Program-made: the position numbers and the translations under genes
In this document: positions 17,990 through 26,133 of the stretch, in pieces
How positions within the stretch are numbered: position 1 is the stretch's first letter
Layout of the letters: each line of letters opens with the position of its first letter
Notes under the pieces: generated by a model
What the model was told of the DNA's origin: nothing
The model's input: the letters and a program-made list of their open reading frames with translations, nothing else
Database searches by the model: none
Assembly: GCF_000185725.2 (NCBI RefSeq)
Contig: NZ_KI391953.1
Span: forward strand, 124,001 to 188,000
From: Segniliparus rugosus ATCC BAA-974
GTDB taxonomy: Bacteria > Actinomycetota > Actinomycetes > Mycobacteriales > Mycobacteriaceae
DNA: 64,000 nucleotides
Reading direction: 5' to 3'

Positions 17990-18032
17990 AAAAGGGGACG
18001 GCGACCACCACGGGCGGTCGCCGTCCCCTTTT
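17990..18032. terminator. bidirectional intrinsic-type terminator
   Basis: A perfect 17-bp stem (17990-18006 with 18016-18032) around a nine-base loop, flanked by AAAA and TTTT so that it works on either strand. It separates the plus-strand small gene from the minus-strand SDR gene ending at 18045. Confidence 0.85.
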
Positions 18033-18044
18033 CGAGGTCCGTCG

Positions 18045-18983
18045 CTACAGGGAGTATGTGACTCCGGTCAGTTGCTCGGAGAGAGTCCACAGCCGCTCCT
18101 GGACGCTGACGTCATGGGCGATCTTGGACGAGCGCGCGAGCACGGGGTGGCCCCGCCACGCCAGTCCGGGCGGTCCGGGAGGGCCGTAGTATTCGGCGCC
18201 CTTCGCGGTCGGGTCCACGGCGGCGCGCAGCTGGCTGAGCGCGCCGACCTTGGCGGTGTTCAGGAACAGCGCCGAGCCGCGCTCGTAGAGCTGCTTGCCG
18301 AGGCCGCCGAACTGGCGGCCGAGGTCGGTGCCCGCCACGCCGGGGTGCGCGGCTGTGGAGATGAGGCCTTTGCCCGCGTCCTTGAGCCTGCGGTCCAGCG
18401 CGTAGGCGAAGAGCAGGTTCGCGAGCTTGGACTGGCCGTACGCGCTTTGCGGCAGGTAAGACCGCTCCCACTGCGGGTCGTCGAACTTGATGCCGCCCTT
18501 GGGCGGGTTGTTGCTGTGCGCGATGCTCGACACCGTCACCACGCGGGCCCCGTCCACCGGGAGGAGTTTGTCGAGCAGCAGGCCGGTGAGCGCGAAATGC
18601 CCGAGGTGGTTCACGCCGAATTGCAGCTCGAAGCCGTCTTGGGTGGTCTTGCGCTTGGGGGGCATCATCACGCCGGCGTTGTTGATCAGAAGGTCGATCT
18701 TCGGCAGCGAGGCCTTGAGCTCTTCGGCGGCCTTGCGGACCGAGGCGAGGGAGGTCAGGTCGAGCGCCTGGACGACGATGTCGGCCTTCGGGGCGAGCGC
18801 TTTGATCTTGGCGGCGGCGGCCTCGCCCTTCGCGACGTCGCGCACGGCGAGGACGACCTTCGCTCCGTGCTGGGCGAAGGCCCGCGCGTTCTCAAAGCCC
18901 AGCCCGGTGTTCGACCCGGTGATGACCGCGACTCGGCCCGATTGGTCGGGGACGTTCGCCTCGGTCCACTTCTGACGGCTCAT
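18045..18983 (-). CDS. short-chain dehydrogenase/reductase
   Basis: NAD(P)-dependent oxidoreductase of 312 aa, close to the retinol-dehydrogenase/WW-oxidoreductase-like SDR group. It has the nucleotide motif TGSNTGLG (about 23-30), LINNAGVM, the catalytic Ser in VVTVSSIAH, and YGQSK with catalytic Tyr and Lys. ATG 18983 follows AGGAG; a TTG 21 bases further upstream is less likely. It diverges from a TetR regulator; a 17-bp perfect palindrome 30-46 bases upstream of the start is the probable operator. The substrate is unknown. Confidence 0.9.
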   Translation of the reverse strand: MSRQKWTEANVPDQSGRVAVITGSNTGLGFENARAFAQHGAKVVLAVRDVAKGEAAAAKIKALAPKADIVVQALDLTSLASVRKAAEELKASLPKIDLLINNAGVMMPPKRKTTQDGFELQFGVNHLGHFALTGLLLDKLLPVDGARVVTVSSIAHSNNPPKGGIKFDDPQWERSYLPQSAYGQSKLANLLFAYALDRRLKDAGKGLISTAAHPGVAGTDLGRQFGGLGKQLYERGSALFLNTAKVGALSQLRAAVDPTAKGAEYYGPPGPPGLAWRGHPVLARSSKIAHDVSVQERLWTLSEQLTGVTYSL

Positions 18984-19012
18984 GCTGTGTGGTGCTCCTC
19001 TCAAACCTGTCA

Positions 19013-19029
19013 GTATGGTGACACCATAC
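19013..19029. promoter_or_regulatory. 17-bp palindromic operator upstream of the SDR gene
   Basis: GTATGGTG-A-CACCATAC is perfectly symmetrical and sits in the SDR promoter region, facing a TetR gene. It is the best candidate TetR-family site in the gap. Confidence 0.6.
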
Positions 19030-19099
19030 CTGGGGCGATTTTCCGTTGACGCGCAGTAGTCGGGAATGCCGACGGCCCCACGCTTGTTCTTGCTCGTGA

Positions 19100-19210
19100 T
19101 TACCCTTTGGGGTAAAATCGGAGCAACCGTTCCGGTTGCTACAGCCCATTATTCGGAACCATGCGTTCCGGTTGCAAGAATTTGAAACGTGAGGTGTGTC
19201 ACATGACACA
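19100..19210. promoter_or_regulatory. further palindromes and direct repeat upstream of the TetR gene
   Basis: Three more symmetric elements: TTACCC-TTTG-GGGTAA (19100-19115), GCAACCG-TTC-CGGTTGC (19123-19139), and TGTGTCA-CA-TGACACA (19195-19210), the last overlapping the TetR start codon. CGTTCCGGTTGC occurs twice (19128 and 19164), 36 bases apart. They differ in sequence from the SDR-side palindrome, so more than one regulator may act here. Confidence 0.45.
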
Positions 19211-19784
19211 GCAAGCGATTGAGCCGATCCGGCAGGCGAAGCGTCCGCTGCGCGCGGATGCTGTGCAGAACCGGGCGAGGCTCTTGGACGTCGCCTACGC
19301 GACCTTCGCCGAACTCGGCTTCGGCGCACCGGTGGACGAGATCGCGCGCCGCGCGGGGGTGGGCGCGGGCACCGTGTACCGGCACTTCCCGACGAAGGAG
19401 CAGCTTTTCCTCGCCGTCGTGGCGGTTCGCGTCGACCAAGTTCTCGGCCGCGCGGAGGAGCTGCTCAGGACGGCTCCCCCAGAGGAGGCGTTCTTCACGT
19501 TCTTCACCGAAACCGTCGACTGCGGGGCCACCGATCAGGGCTTCGCCGACGCGTTGGAGAGCTCCGGCATCGAACTGCCCGAGGTCGAGGAGCGGTTCCA
19601 AGAGGTCGTGCGCGTCCTCTTCGCCCAAGCGCAGCAGGCGGGGACGTTGCGCGAAGATCTCGTCCCCGAAGACGTGAAGTTCCTCATGAAGGGTTGCTTC
19701 GCCGCGCAGCGCTACCTCGTGGACCGCTCTCGTGGGTCTTTCCTCATGTCCGTGGTGCTCGACGGCATGCGTCCGAGGCGCTGA
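19203..19784 (+). CDS. TetR family transcriptional regulator
   Basis: 193-aa repressor. The N-terminal HTH is VDEIARRAGVGAGTVYRHFPTKEQL (about residues 45-70), diagnostic for TetR/AcrR. The C-terminal ligand domain resembles the SbtR-like C-terminal group by layout only. ATG 19203 has GAGG eight bases upstream; the in-frame ATG 19161 is rejected because it has no RBS. It is divergent from the SDR gene and likely controls it and itself; one palindrome overlaps its start codon. Confidence 0.9.
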   Translation: MTQQAIEPIRQAKRPLRADAVQNRARLLDVAYATFAELGFGAPVDEIARRAGVGAGTVYRHFPTKEQLFLAVVAVRVDQVLGRAEELLRTAPPEEAFFTFFTETVDCGATDQGFADALESSGIELPEVEERFQEVVRVLFAQAQQAGTLREDLVPEDVKFLMKGCFAAQRYLVDRSRGSFLMSVVLDGMRPRR

Positions 19785-19796
19785 CGGGGGCTTTTT

Positions 19797-20036
19797 ATGT
19801 CAAGCGAGCGGCGGATCGTGACCGTCACGGTCAAGCCAGGCAGCCGCAGGGGGCCGTCGGTCGAAGCCGCCGAGGACGGCTCGCTGACCGTCTGCGTGCG
19901 CGAGCCCGCGGTCGAGGGCAGGGCGACGGCGGCTGCGGCGGTTGTCCTCGCGAAGCACCTCGGCGTGGCGAAAAGCAGGGTCGCGCTCGTCTCGGGCGCG
20001 ACTTCGCGGGTGAAACGGTTCGCGGTTTTCGACTAA
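19797..20036 (+). CDS. DUF167 (YggU) family protein
   Basis: Small 79-aa protein of the widespread YggU/DUF167 family, with the family pattern VTVKPGSRRGPSVEAAEDGSL and an Arg/Gly-rich helical middle (AAAAVVLAKHLGV) followed by LVSGATSRVKRF. The biochemical role is not known. It starts 12 bases after the TetR stop, so probably shares its transcript. It overlaps the convergent VIT1-type gene by four bases. Confidence 0.85.
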   Translation: MSSERRIVTVTVKPGSRRGPSVEAAEDGSLTVCVREPAVEGRATAAAAVVLAKHLGVAKSRVALVSGATSRVKRFAVFD

Positions 20037-20761
20037 GCCACGACGTGGCCGACAGCCATCCCGATCAAGTATGTGGCTCCCACCGCCGCGGCTCCGAGCC
20101 CGAGCTGGCGCGCCGCGCCGAACGCCATGGGCCGCCCAGTGAGTCTCGCGGACGCCGCCCCGGCTCCGACGAATCCGACGAAACCACAGATCAGGCCGAT
20201 AAGGAGGCTGTCGATTCCGAGGAGATACGGCAGCAAGGGGATGAGCGCGCCGAGCGCGAACATCACGAACGAGAGCCCCGCCGCGACCAGCGGCGAGGGC
20301 TGGTCGTCAGGGTCGAGCCCGAGCTCGTGGACCACGTGCGCGCGGAGCGTCTGCGCGCCGTCCTGGTGGATCTCCCTGCTGGCCCGCGCCGCGGTTTCCG
20401 GACGCATGCCGTAGCCGACGAGCATGTTTGCGAGCTCTCGTTCCTCCGCTTCAGGAAGCCGAGCGAGCGCTTCCTCCTCCACCCGCACTTGCGCCTGCAG
20501 CTGCTCGTTCTGCGCGGTGACCGAGGTGTATTCGCCGAGCGCCATCGAGAACGCGCCCGCGATCAGCCCTGCGGCCCCGGTGAGCGCGACGGTGTGCGGC
20601 GAGAGGCCAGAGCCGCCGACTCCTGCGATGAGCGCGGTGTTGGTGACCAGGCCGTCCATCGCCCCGAAGGCGGCGGCGCGCAGCCAGCCGCCCGACACGT
20701 CGGGATGGGCGTGGTCGTAGTCGTGCGGATGCCCGGAGCCCGGCGCCTCGTTCTCGGCCAT
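20033..20761 (-). CDS. VIT1/CCC1 family membrane transporter
   Basis: 242-aa inner-membrane protein of the vacuolar iron transporter family (Fe/Mn export). The first helix begins WLRAAAFGAMDGLVTNTALIAGVGG, followed by the family motif SMALGEYTSVTAQNEQ at about residue 73. A cytosolic helical insert (EEEALARLPEAEERELANML) carries several acidic residues as in metal-binding domains of the family. Then come three more hydrophobic segments. A His/Asp-rich N-terminus (HPHDYDHAHPD) may bind metal. Start ATG 20761. Confidence 0.88.
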   Translation of the reverse strand: MAENEAPGSGHPHDYDHAHPDVSGGWLRAAAFGAMDGLVTNTALIAGVGGSGLSPHTVALTGAAGLIAGAFSMALGEYTSVTAQNEQLQAQVRVEEEALARLPEAEERELANMLVGYGMRPETAARASREIHQDGAQTLRAHVVHELGLDPDDQPSPLVAAGLSFVMFALGALIPLLPYLLGIDSLLIGLICGFVGFVGAGAASARLTGRPMAFGAARQLGLGAAAVGATYLIGMAVGHVVA

Positions 20762-20871
20762 AGGGCAAGCGTATCGACCGAGGCCGTCCCGCGCATCTAA
20801 GCTGTGCCTATCCGAAGAAATGCCGCGCGAACTGCGGAAAGGACGGGCTTGGCGTTGGCGCGAAAATACTC

Positions 20872-20900
20872 TTGCGCGCGACGCGGCCCAGTGCTAGCGT
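20872..20900 (+). promoter_or_regulatory. promoter of the riboswitch-Stealth transcript
   Basis: TTGCGC (20872-20877), a 17-bp spacer and TAGCGT (20895-20900). The expected transcription start, about 20907, coincides with the first base of the M-box P1 helix. Confidence 0.6.
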
Positions 20901-20906
20901 CGCTTT

Positions 20907-21070
20907 CGCACCTCGTTAGGCGAGGCTCCTGGACGAACACAGGCCGCTGATCCCACGACGTCGAGAGACGCCCAGGATCAGGACAGATCTCCCCGGCTTA
21001 AGGGGTGATCCCAAGCGGCTTCCCCGCCCCGCGCGGAGATACGTCGCCCAGTGCTGAAGCTCAACGTGCG
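20907..21070 (+). ncRNA. M-box (ykoK leader) Mg2+ riboswitch
   Basis: Conserved M-box segments appear in the right order: GTTAGGCGAGGCTCCT (20915-20930), AACACAGGCCGCTG (20936-20949), CGTCGAGAGACGCC (20959-20972) and AGTGCTGAAGCTCAACG (21050-21066). Terminal helix P1 pairs CGCAC (20907-20911) with GTGCG (21066-21070). Known M-boxes sense Mg2+ and usually switch off Mg transporters (mgtE, mgtA, ykoK) or, in mycobacteria, PE/PPE and small genes. Here the only downstream gene on the strand is the Stealth phosphotransferase at 21219. Conservation is high enough to be confident by eye. Confidence 0.93.
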
Positions 21071-21157
21071 AGGGCGCTGCGGGCGATTGTGAATGTCTCG
21101 TTTCAGACTTTGCGATGCTCAGCGGGATTTCCTCATCTGTGCGACAGTTTTTGTTCA

Positions 21158-21180
21158 CCGACAGTTCGCGCCTCTGTCGG
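21158..21180 (+). promoter_or_regulatory. candidate expression-platform hairpin
   Basis: CCGACAG (21158-21164) pairs with CTGTCGG (21174-21180) between the M-box and the Stealth start. There is no U-tract, so this may be a weak terminator, a Rho-linked stop or just a leader structure. An alternative short pairing (CTGT/ACAG at 21137-21147) lies next to it. Confidence 0.4.
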
Positions 21181-21218
21181 GGCTCGGCGGCATGAGAGTA
21201 AGAAAGCAGGTGGTAACT

Positions 21219-22787
21219 ATGACCAGCACGATCGACATTCGTTCTCTCCATCGAGAGCAGCGCAGCGAGCCGCCTGCGGGCCTGTCGCCAACCCGGCTCA
21301 CACCGCACCAGGCTATGGTGCAGGATCTTCTGTTCCTGGGCCGCGAGCTGGAGACGAACGACATCCCGTTCCTGCTCATCCGGGGCGCGGACGGTCGTCC
21401 CGCGCTCGTGGTCGACATCCGGCACCGGGCCAAGGTCTCGCACATGCTGATGGCAGCCTGCCTGGACACGCCGCTGCACGCCAAGGTCCTCGACAGCTCC
21501 AAGGCCGTCGGCGGCGCGGGATGGCGCTCGGTCTACCTCGGCGACAATCTGATCACCGCGGTCGCCGACCCCCGGCTGCTGCGGATCTACCGCAAGCGCC
21601 AGCCCGCCGCCTCCGCCAACGGGCGGCGGTCGGGACTGCGCTACGGAGCCTCCGCAGGCGTCGAGCTGCAGTTCTGGGTGTTCGACGGCGAGCAGGTGAT
21701 CTGCCCGGTGGAGACCTCGCTGACTCGCAGGGCGCTGCCGCTGAGCGAGATCGTGCGCGATGTCGTCGAACTGCACGGGCGCAGCTGGCCGACCATTCAG
21801 GGGATGTTCGCGCCCCACGCCGCCGACATCACCTTCGACATCGACATGGTGTTCTCCTGGGTGGACGGCAACGACCCGGAGTTCCGCGCCCGACGGGCCG
21901 CGCAGATGGCCGGGCACGTGGTCGGCGAGGGCGACGACGCGGACGCGCGGATCCGGCAGATCGACGAGCTCAAGTACGCCCTGCGGTCTGTGTACACGTT
22001 CGCGCCGTGGGTGCGCCGGATTTTCATCGCGACGGACTCGCCGGTCCCCGCGTGGCTCCTCCCCCACCCGAAGATCACGATCGTCCGCGCGGAGGACCAT
22101 TTCACCGACCTCGGGGCCTTGCCGATCTACAACAGCCACGCCGTGGAGAGCCAGCTGCACCACATCCCCGGCCTTGCCGAGCATTTCTTGTACTCCAACG
22201 ACGACATGTTCTTCGGGAGGGCGCTCGCCCCGTCGATGTTCTTCTCGCCCGGTGGGGTCACGAAGTTCATCGAGGCGGGGACGCGGATCGGGCTCGGGGA
22301 AAACAATGCGGAGCGCAGCGGTTTCGAGAACGCCGCACGGGTGAACCGCCGGCTGCTGCAGGAGCGGTTCGGGCAGATCATCACCCGGCATTTGGAGCAC
22401 ACGGCGGCCCCGCTGCGCCGGAGCGTGCTCGCCGAGCTCGAGCGCGAGTTCCCCGAGGATTTCGCGCGCACCCAGGCCAGCCGGTTCCGCGCGGTGACCG
22501 ACATCTCGGTCACGAACTCGCTGTACCACTACTACGCCCTGATGACCGGGCGGGCGGTGCAGCAGGAGTCGGCGAAGATGCTGTACGTGGACACCACGAC
22601 CAAAGCGGGGCTGGCGAAGCTCCCCGGGCTGCTCAAAAAGCGCGGCCACGACTTCTTCTGCCTCAACGACGGCAGCTTTCCCGAGGTCGGCGAGGCGAAG
22701 CGGGCCCGTGTCATCGGCGATTTCCTGGAGCGCTACTTCCCGGTGCCAGCGCCGTGGGAGAAAGAGTCGGGCGAGGAGGCCGCGTAG
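21219..22787 (+). CDS. cpsY: Stealth family sugar-phosphate transferase (CpsY-like)
   Basis: 522-aa protein with the four Stealth conserved regions: CR1 DIDMVFSWVDGND (about residue 208), CR2 DELKYALRSVYTFAPWVRRIFIATD, CR3 YNSHAVESQLHHIPGLAEHFLYSNDDMFFG, and a CR4-like SLYHYYA/NDG...P end. Stealth enzymes transfer hexose-1-phosphate to build capsular or wall glycans. The M. tuberculosis orthologue is cpsY (Rv0806c), also next to the Rv0805-type phosphodiesterase. I chose ATG 21219 (AGG-rich RBS); ATG 21192 is an in-frame alternative. An M-box precedes it, suggesting repression at high Mg2+. Its last 16 codons form the start of a 134-bp tandem repeat. Confidence 0.92.
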   Translation: MTSTIDIRSLHREQRSEPPAGLSPTRLTPHQAMVQDLLFLGRELETNDIPFLLIRGADGRPALVVDIRHRAKVSHMLMAACLDTPLHAKVLDSSKAVGGAGWRSVYLGDNLITAVADPRLLRIYRKRQPAASANGRRSGLRYGASAGVELQFWVFDGEQVICPVETSLTRRALPLSEIVRDVVELHGRSWPTIQGMFAPHAADITFDIDMVFSWVDGNDPEFRARRAAQMAGHVVGEGDDADARIRQIDELKYALRSVYTFAPWVRRIFIATDSPVPAWLLPHPKITIVRAEDHFTDLGALPIYNSHAVESQLHHIPGLAEHFLYSNDDMFFGRALAPSMFFSPGGVTKFIEAGTRIGLGENNAERSGFENAARVNRRLLQERFGQIITRHLEHTAAPLRRSVLAELEREFPEDFARTQASRFRAVTDISVTNSLYHYYALMTGRAVQQESAKMLYVDTTTKAGLAKLPGLLKKRGHDFFCLNDGSFPEVGEAKRARVIGDFLERYFPVPAPWEKESGEEAA

Positions 22788-23101
22788 CGTATCGGGCCGT
22801 TGGGACCGGGAAGACAGGACGCGCAGGGCGAGGCCGTCCACGGCCGATCCCGGAGTGTCCAGATGAGCGCTGTGCGGTGCCAGCGCCGTGGGAGAAAGAG
22901 TCGGGCGAGGAGGCCGCGTAGCGTATCGGGCCGTTGGGACCGGGAAGACAGGACGCGCAGGGCGAGGCCGTCCACGGCCGATCCCGGAGTGTCCAGATGA
23001 GCGCTGTGCGGTGCCAGCGCCGTGGGAGAAAGAGTCGGGCGAGGAGGCCGCGTAGCGTATCGGGCCGTTGGGACCGGGAAGGCAGGACGCGCAGGGCGAG
23101 G
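22741..23101. repeat. 134-bp tandem repeat, about 2.7 copies
   Basis: Copies begin at 22741, 22875 and 23009, nearly identical, with the third copy breaking off after about 93 bases. The first copy contains the last codons and stop of the Stealth gene, so each later unit carries a dead copy of that 3' end. The array fills the gap to the convergent methyltransferase gene and creates long spurious open frames on both strands. No gene lies in 22788-23173. Confidence 0.95.
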
Positions 23102-23173
23102 AGGCCGCGTAAGCCAGCGCCGCGAGGAGGTGAAAGGCGCGAGCCGGGCACGAGAGGAGCGGTGGCAGCGCGG

Positions 23174-24016
23174 CTACTCGGAGAAGCGGAGTTCGGTGAT
23201 AGTCCCGCGCAGGCGGCTGGGGATCAGCGGCGACTGGTAGAACTTCTGCACGCCCCAACCCTGGATGCCGCGTCCGACGGTCACCGGCACTTGGCGGGCT
23301 GAAGCGACCCCCGGAATGGTCCTCGGGTACGTGCGGATCTCTTTGACGTGCATGGAGAACGGCATCGTGGGCATGACGAAGTCCCGCTTCAAGAGCTTGT
23401 TGGCCCGAAGCTGCGCTTTCGCCAGGAGCGTTCCGGTTTTGCTCGTGCCGAGCGTGGGAAGGCTGTCGAAGACGAACCGTCCGCCGGGGAAGCGCGCCGC
23501 GCAGTCGCGGATCAGTCCGAGCGCGAGCGGTTTGTCCAGGTAGTAGAGCAGGCCTTCGGCGGTGATGAGCACAGGAGCCCCGGTTTGGACGTGGTCGGCC
23601 CAGGAGAGGTCGAGCGCGGACGTGCCCGCGTGCACGACATGCTCTTCCTTCGGGAGCAACTGCTCGCGCAGCGCGACGATAGGCGGGAGGTCGACGCTGA
23701 TCCACGGGGCGGGCGGGCGGCCCAGCCGCCAGTAGCTGGTCTGCAGCCCTTCGGCCAGCGCGATGATCGTCCCGTTCGGATGCTCGCGCAAGAAGCCTCG
23801 CGCGACTCGGTCGAAGGTGGCCGCGCGGATCGCGAAGAACTGGTTCGGCGGGCCGAAATGCCGACGGTACGGATACTCGATCCGGTCGAGCAGCCGCGCG
23901 GCGAGCGGATCGTTGATGATGGAATCCGCCCGAGCAGCCTCGCTCCCTCGGCTCCACAACGTGAGCAGGGCGGTTTCGGAGACGTCGGTGAGCGTCTTCC
24001 CGTCCAGTTTTTGCAT
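23174..24016 (-). CDS. class I SAM-dependent methyltransferase (LCM/O-methyltransferase family)
   Basis: 280-aa cytosolic methyltransferase of the leucine carboxyl methyltransferase-like family, common in actinobacterial polyketide and lipid O-methylation. Visible landmarks: an Arg-rich start (ALLTLWSRGSEAARADSIINDPLAARLLDRI), the family motif FFAIRAATFDRVARGFL, the SAM-site region IIALAEGLQTSYWRLG, VLITAEGLLYYL, and SLPTLGTS. ATG 24016 has GGAG ten bases upstream, and the AT-rich TATATACT upstream (near 24060) looks like the promoter. Convergent with the Stealth gene; its substrate is unknown. Confidence 0.85.
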   Translation of the reverse strand: MQKLDGKTLTDVSETALLTLWSRGSEAARADSIINDPLAARLLDRIEYPYRRHFGPPNQFFAIRAATFDRVARGFLREHPNGTIIALAEGLQTSYWRLGRPPAPWISVDLPPIVALREQLLPKEEHVVHAGTSALDLSWADHVQTGAPVLITAEGLLYYLDKPLALGLIRDCAARFPGGRFVFDSLPTLGTSKTGTLLAKAQLRANKLLKRDFVMPTMPFSMHVKEIRTYPRTIPGVASARQVPVTVGRGIQGWGVQKFYQSPLIPSRLRGTITELRFSE

Positions 24017-24110
24017 AGAGTTCTCCAGCGCTAGTCCAGTGTGACCTGAATCAAAAGTATATAGTACTGACGGTACCATCTACATGGGGCGCGGGCGACC
24101 GATGCCGCTG

Positions 24111-25058
24111 TCAGCGGGCGGGCGTTGGCGAAGGCGAGATCCGATGCGGGATGCGGGTGGCGGGCAAGATCGTGTGCCCGGCTTCGGCGAGGCGCCGCCG
24201 CGACGCGGCTGGCGGGACGAACTCGCCGACCGTGGGACCGGCGGCGAGTGGCACGACGCTGTGCACAACGATGTCCTGATAGCAGTGCACCAGGTTGAAC
24301 GCCTGCGCCTCGTTCCTGCCCCGTGTTCCGCCTGCCTCGACCAAGAGATCCTGGGTGTAACAGCTCGCCGAGGCGACCGACACCGGGACTCCGGCGAACG
24401 TCGCGTTCGTGGAGTAGTGCAGGTGGCCTGCCAGGATGCTTCGCACATCGCTGCCGCCCAGCACCTGCGCGAGCGGTGCCTGGTCGCGCAGTTCGACCGA
24501 CACGGCGAGGTCGAGGACGCTGGGGACCGGCGGGTGGTGCATTGCGAGGATCGTCCCGAACGGCGCGGGCTCGGCGAGCTGTTCGGCGAGCCAATCGAGC
24601 TGCTCGGGCGCGATTTCCCCGTGGTGGCTGCCCGGCACCGAGGTGTCGAGCGCGATCACGCGCAGGCCCGCGATGTCGTGCACGCGGTCAAGGGGGGCCA
24701 TGGACGGAGCCTCGCGCAGCAAGTGCTCGCGCAAAGCTCCTCGGTCGTCGTGGTTGCCCATCACCCAGATCGCCTGCGCGCCGAGCCGAGCGGCCGCGGG
24801 CTCGACCACGTCGCGGAGCTTGCGGTACGCCTCTGGCTGGCCCGTGTCGGCGAGGTCGCCGGTGAAGACCAAGGCGTCGAGCCGGGGTTGCGCGGCCTCT
24901 AACCGGGAGAAGAGCTCAAGGAGCTTGGCATCCGCGTCGACGTCGCCGTACAGGAGGCCGTCGCCCGCGATGAGATGGGTGTCGCTGATATGCGCTATGA
25001 CGTGATCAGGTCGGGGGTGCTCAGCGACTCGTTTGACGCTGGGACTGTGACTCTCCAC
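24111..25058 (-). CDS. cpdA: 3',5'-cyclic nucleotide phosphodiesterase / metallophosphoesterase (Rv0805-like)
   Basis: 315-aa calcineurin-like enzyme hydrolysing cAMP and other phosphodiesters (role taken from the Rv0805 orthologue). The dinuclear metal site is complete: SDTHL (D26, H28), [22 protein letters not shown] and GHLHYSTN. The whole protein follows Rv0805 closely, including SVPGSHHGE and [19 protein letters not shown] 25058 is the best start; the N-terminal extension differs from the mycobacterial protein. The neighbouring Stealth gene is also its neighbour in M. tuberculosis, so gene order is conserved. Confidence 0.93.
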   Translation of the reverse strand: MESHSPSVKRVAEHPRPDHVIAHISDTHLIAGDGLLYGDVDADAKLLELFSRLEAAQPRLDALVFTGDLADTGQPEAYRKLRDVVEPAAARLGAQAIWVMGNHDDRGALREHLLREAPSMAPLDRVHDIAGLRVIALDTSVPGSHHGEIAPEQLDWLAEQLAEPAPFGTILAMHHPPVPSVLDLAVSVELRDQAPLAQVLGGSDVRSILAGHLHYSTNATFAGVPVSVASASCYTQDLLVEAGGTRGRNEAQAFNLVHCYQDIVVHSVVPLAAGPTVGEFVPPAASRRRLAEAGHTILPATRIPHRISPSPTPAR

Positions 25059-25123
25059 AGTTCGCGGGCCTTTCTATTGCCGGACTGCCCCATCATACCC
25101 GGCGGGCGGGCCGCTTTTCCGGA

Positions 25124-25990
25124 TCAGTTGGCCAGCGGGACGCACCGCACGGTGACTGCGTCGCCGAGGTCCGCGATTTCGCCGGGGCTCGGATCCACGG
25201 AGACCGCTTTCCACCCCGCCGCGAAAAGCACCAGGCCGCTGGCTGGGTCGTCCGGCACGAGCTGGATGTTCGTGAAACCGAGATCGCGAAGCTGGTCTTG
25301 GACGTCCTGGGCGTTGCGCCCCCGGACTTTCGGGATTCTCGCCTCGTCCTCGTCGAGCTCGTCGTTCGCGGTGGTCGTGGCCTTCGGCTTCGCCTTGGCG
25401 GCGGTGGTCTCTGGCGTGATCTCGACGGTGTCGTCGGTCGGCGGCTCGTCCTCCGGCGATTCGGAGGGCGTCTCCTGGTCGTCGTCAGGCTCCTGGCTGG
25501 TCGGCGAGGGCTGCGGGGAACTCGCGGGCGGCGCGACCGCCACGCTCGGCTTTGTCTGGCCCGCTTTCGCTTTGACCGAGCCGGGGTCGTTCAGGTTCTT
25601 GAACATGACCGCGACCGCGATGGCGATGACGACGAGGGAAACTGCGGCGGTGAGCATCCACGGCCAGCGGCGCGGCGGCGGCTGCGCGGGGATCTGGACG
25701 CGCTGGCGCGGACGCAGGTAGTCGGGCTTGCGCATCGGCTCGGCGTAGGGCGAGGCTCCAGGATGGGCGTAGGGGGATTGGGGCGCTTGCGCGTACGGCG
25801 AGAGGGCGGGCTCGGCGTAGGGCGAGGCGGCCGGCTCCGCGTAGGGAGAGCTGGGGTAGGCGTACGGAGACGCGCTCGGGTAGGCGTAGGGGGATTGGGG
25901 TCCTTGCGCGTATGGCGAGCGCGTCGGCTCAGCATAAGGCGACCCTTGGCTCTCACCCTGGGGCCCCACCCCGTACGGCGGCCTGCTCAT
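25124..25990 (-). CDS. single-pass membrane protein with SPYA repeats and a PASTA domain
   Basis: 288 aa. Residues 1-95 are a Pro/Tyr-rich cytosolic segment with nine SPYAxP-type repeats; a basic patch (RPRQRVQIP) precedes one membrane helix (PWMLTAAVSLVVIAIAVAVMF, about 108-128). A long acidic Ser/Thr/Pro linker leads to one C-terminal PASTA domain (RIPKVRGRNAQDVQDQLRDLG... to VTVRC). PASTA domains bind peptidoglycan or lipid II. The layout is like the outer half of PknB, but the kinase is replaced by a tyrosine-rich tail, so it could be a substrate or scaffold of wall signalling (inference). No orthologue comes to mind. Confidence 0.75.
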   Translation of the reverse strand: MSRPPYGVGPQGESQGSPYAEPTRSPYAQGPQSPYAYPSASPYAYPSSPYAEPAASPYAEPALSPYAQAPQSPYAHPGASPYAEPMRKPDYLRPRQRVQIPAQPPPRRWPWMLTAAVSLVVIAIAVAVMFKNLNDPGSVKAKAGQTKPSVAVAPPASSPQPSPTSQEPDDDQETPSESPEDEPPTDDTVEITPETTAAKAKPKATTTANDELDEDEARIPKVRGRNAQDVQDQLRDLGFTNIQLVPDDPASGLVLFAAGWKAVSVDPSPGEIADLGDAVTVRCVPLAN

Positions 25991-26133
25991 CTCCTGCCCT
26001 CGTTCTCTCGCGGCTTCCCCGCGTCACGAGCCTGCCCCGTGACGTTCTCATACTCGCATACCCGACGAGCCCACGCCAGTCGTCAGCTTAGCGCAGAGGG
26101 ACAATCCGTTCCCTGCCTAGTATAACGGATAGG

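Noticed and set aside
20033..20800. plus-strand 368-aa frame (19694-20800)
   Set aside because: Begins inside TetR in another frame and runs antisense to the VIT1-type gene.
22741..23101. CRISPR array
   Set aside because: Only 2.7 long direct repeats with no unique spacers; a tandem duplication.
20916..23957. 1013-aa minus-strand open frame
   Set aside because: Runs antisense to the riboswitch and Stealth gene and through the 134-bp repeats; the repeated protein text only reflects the DNA repeat.
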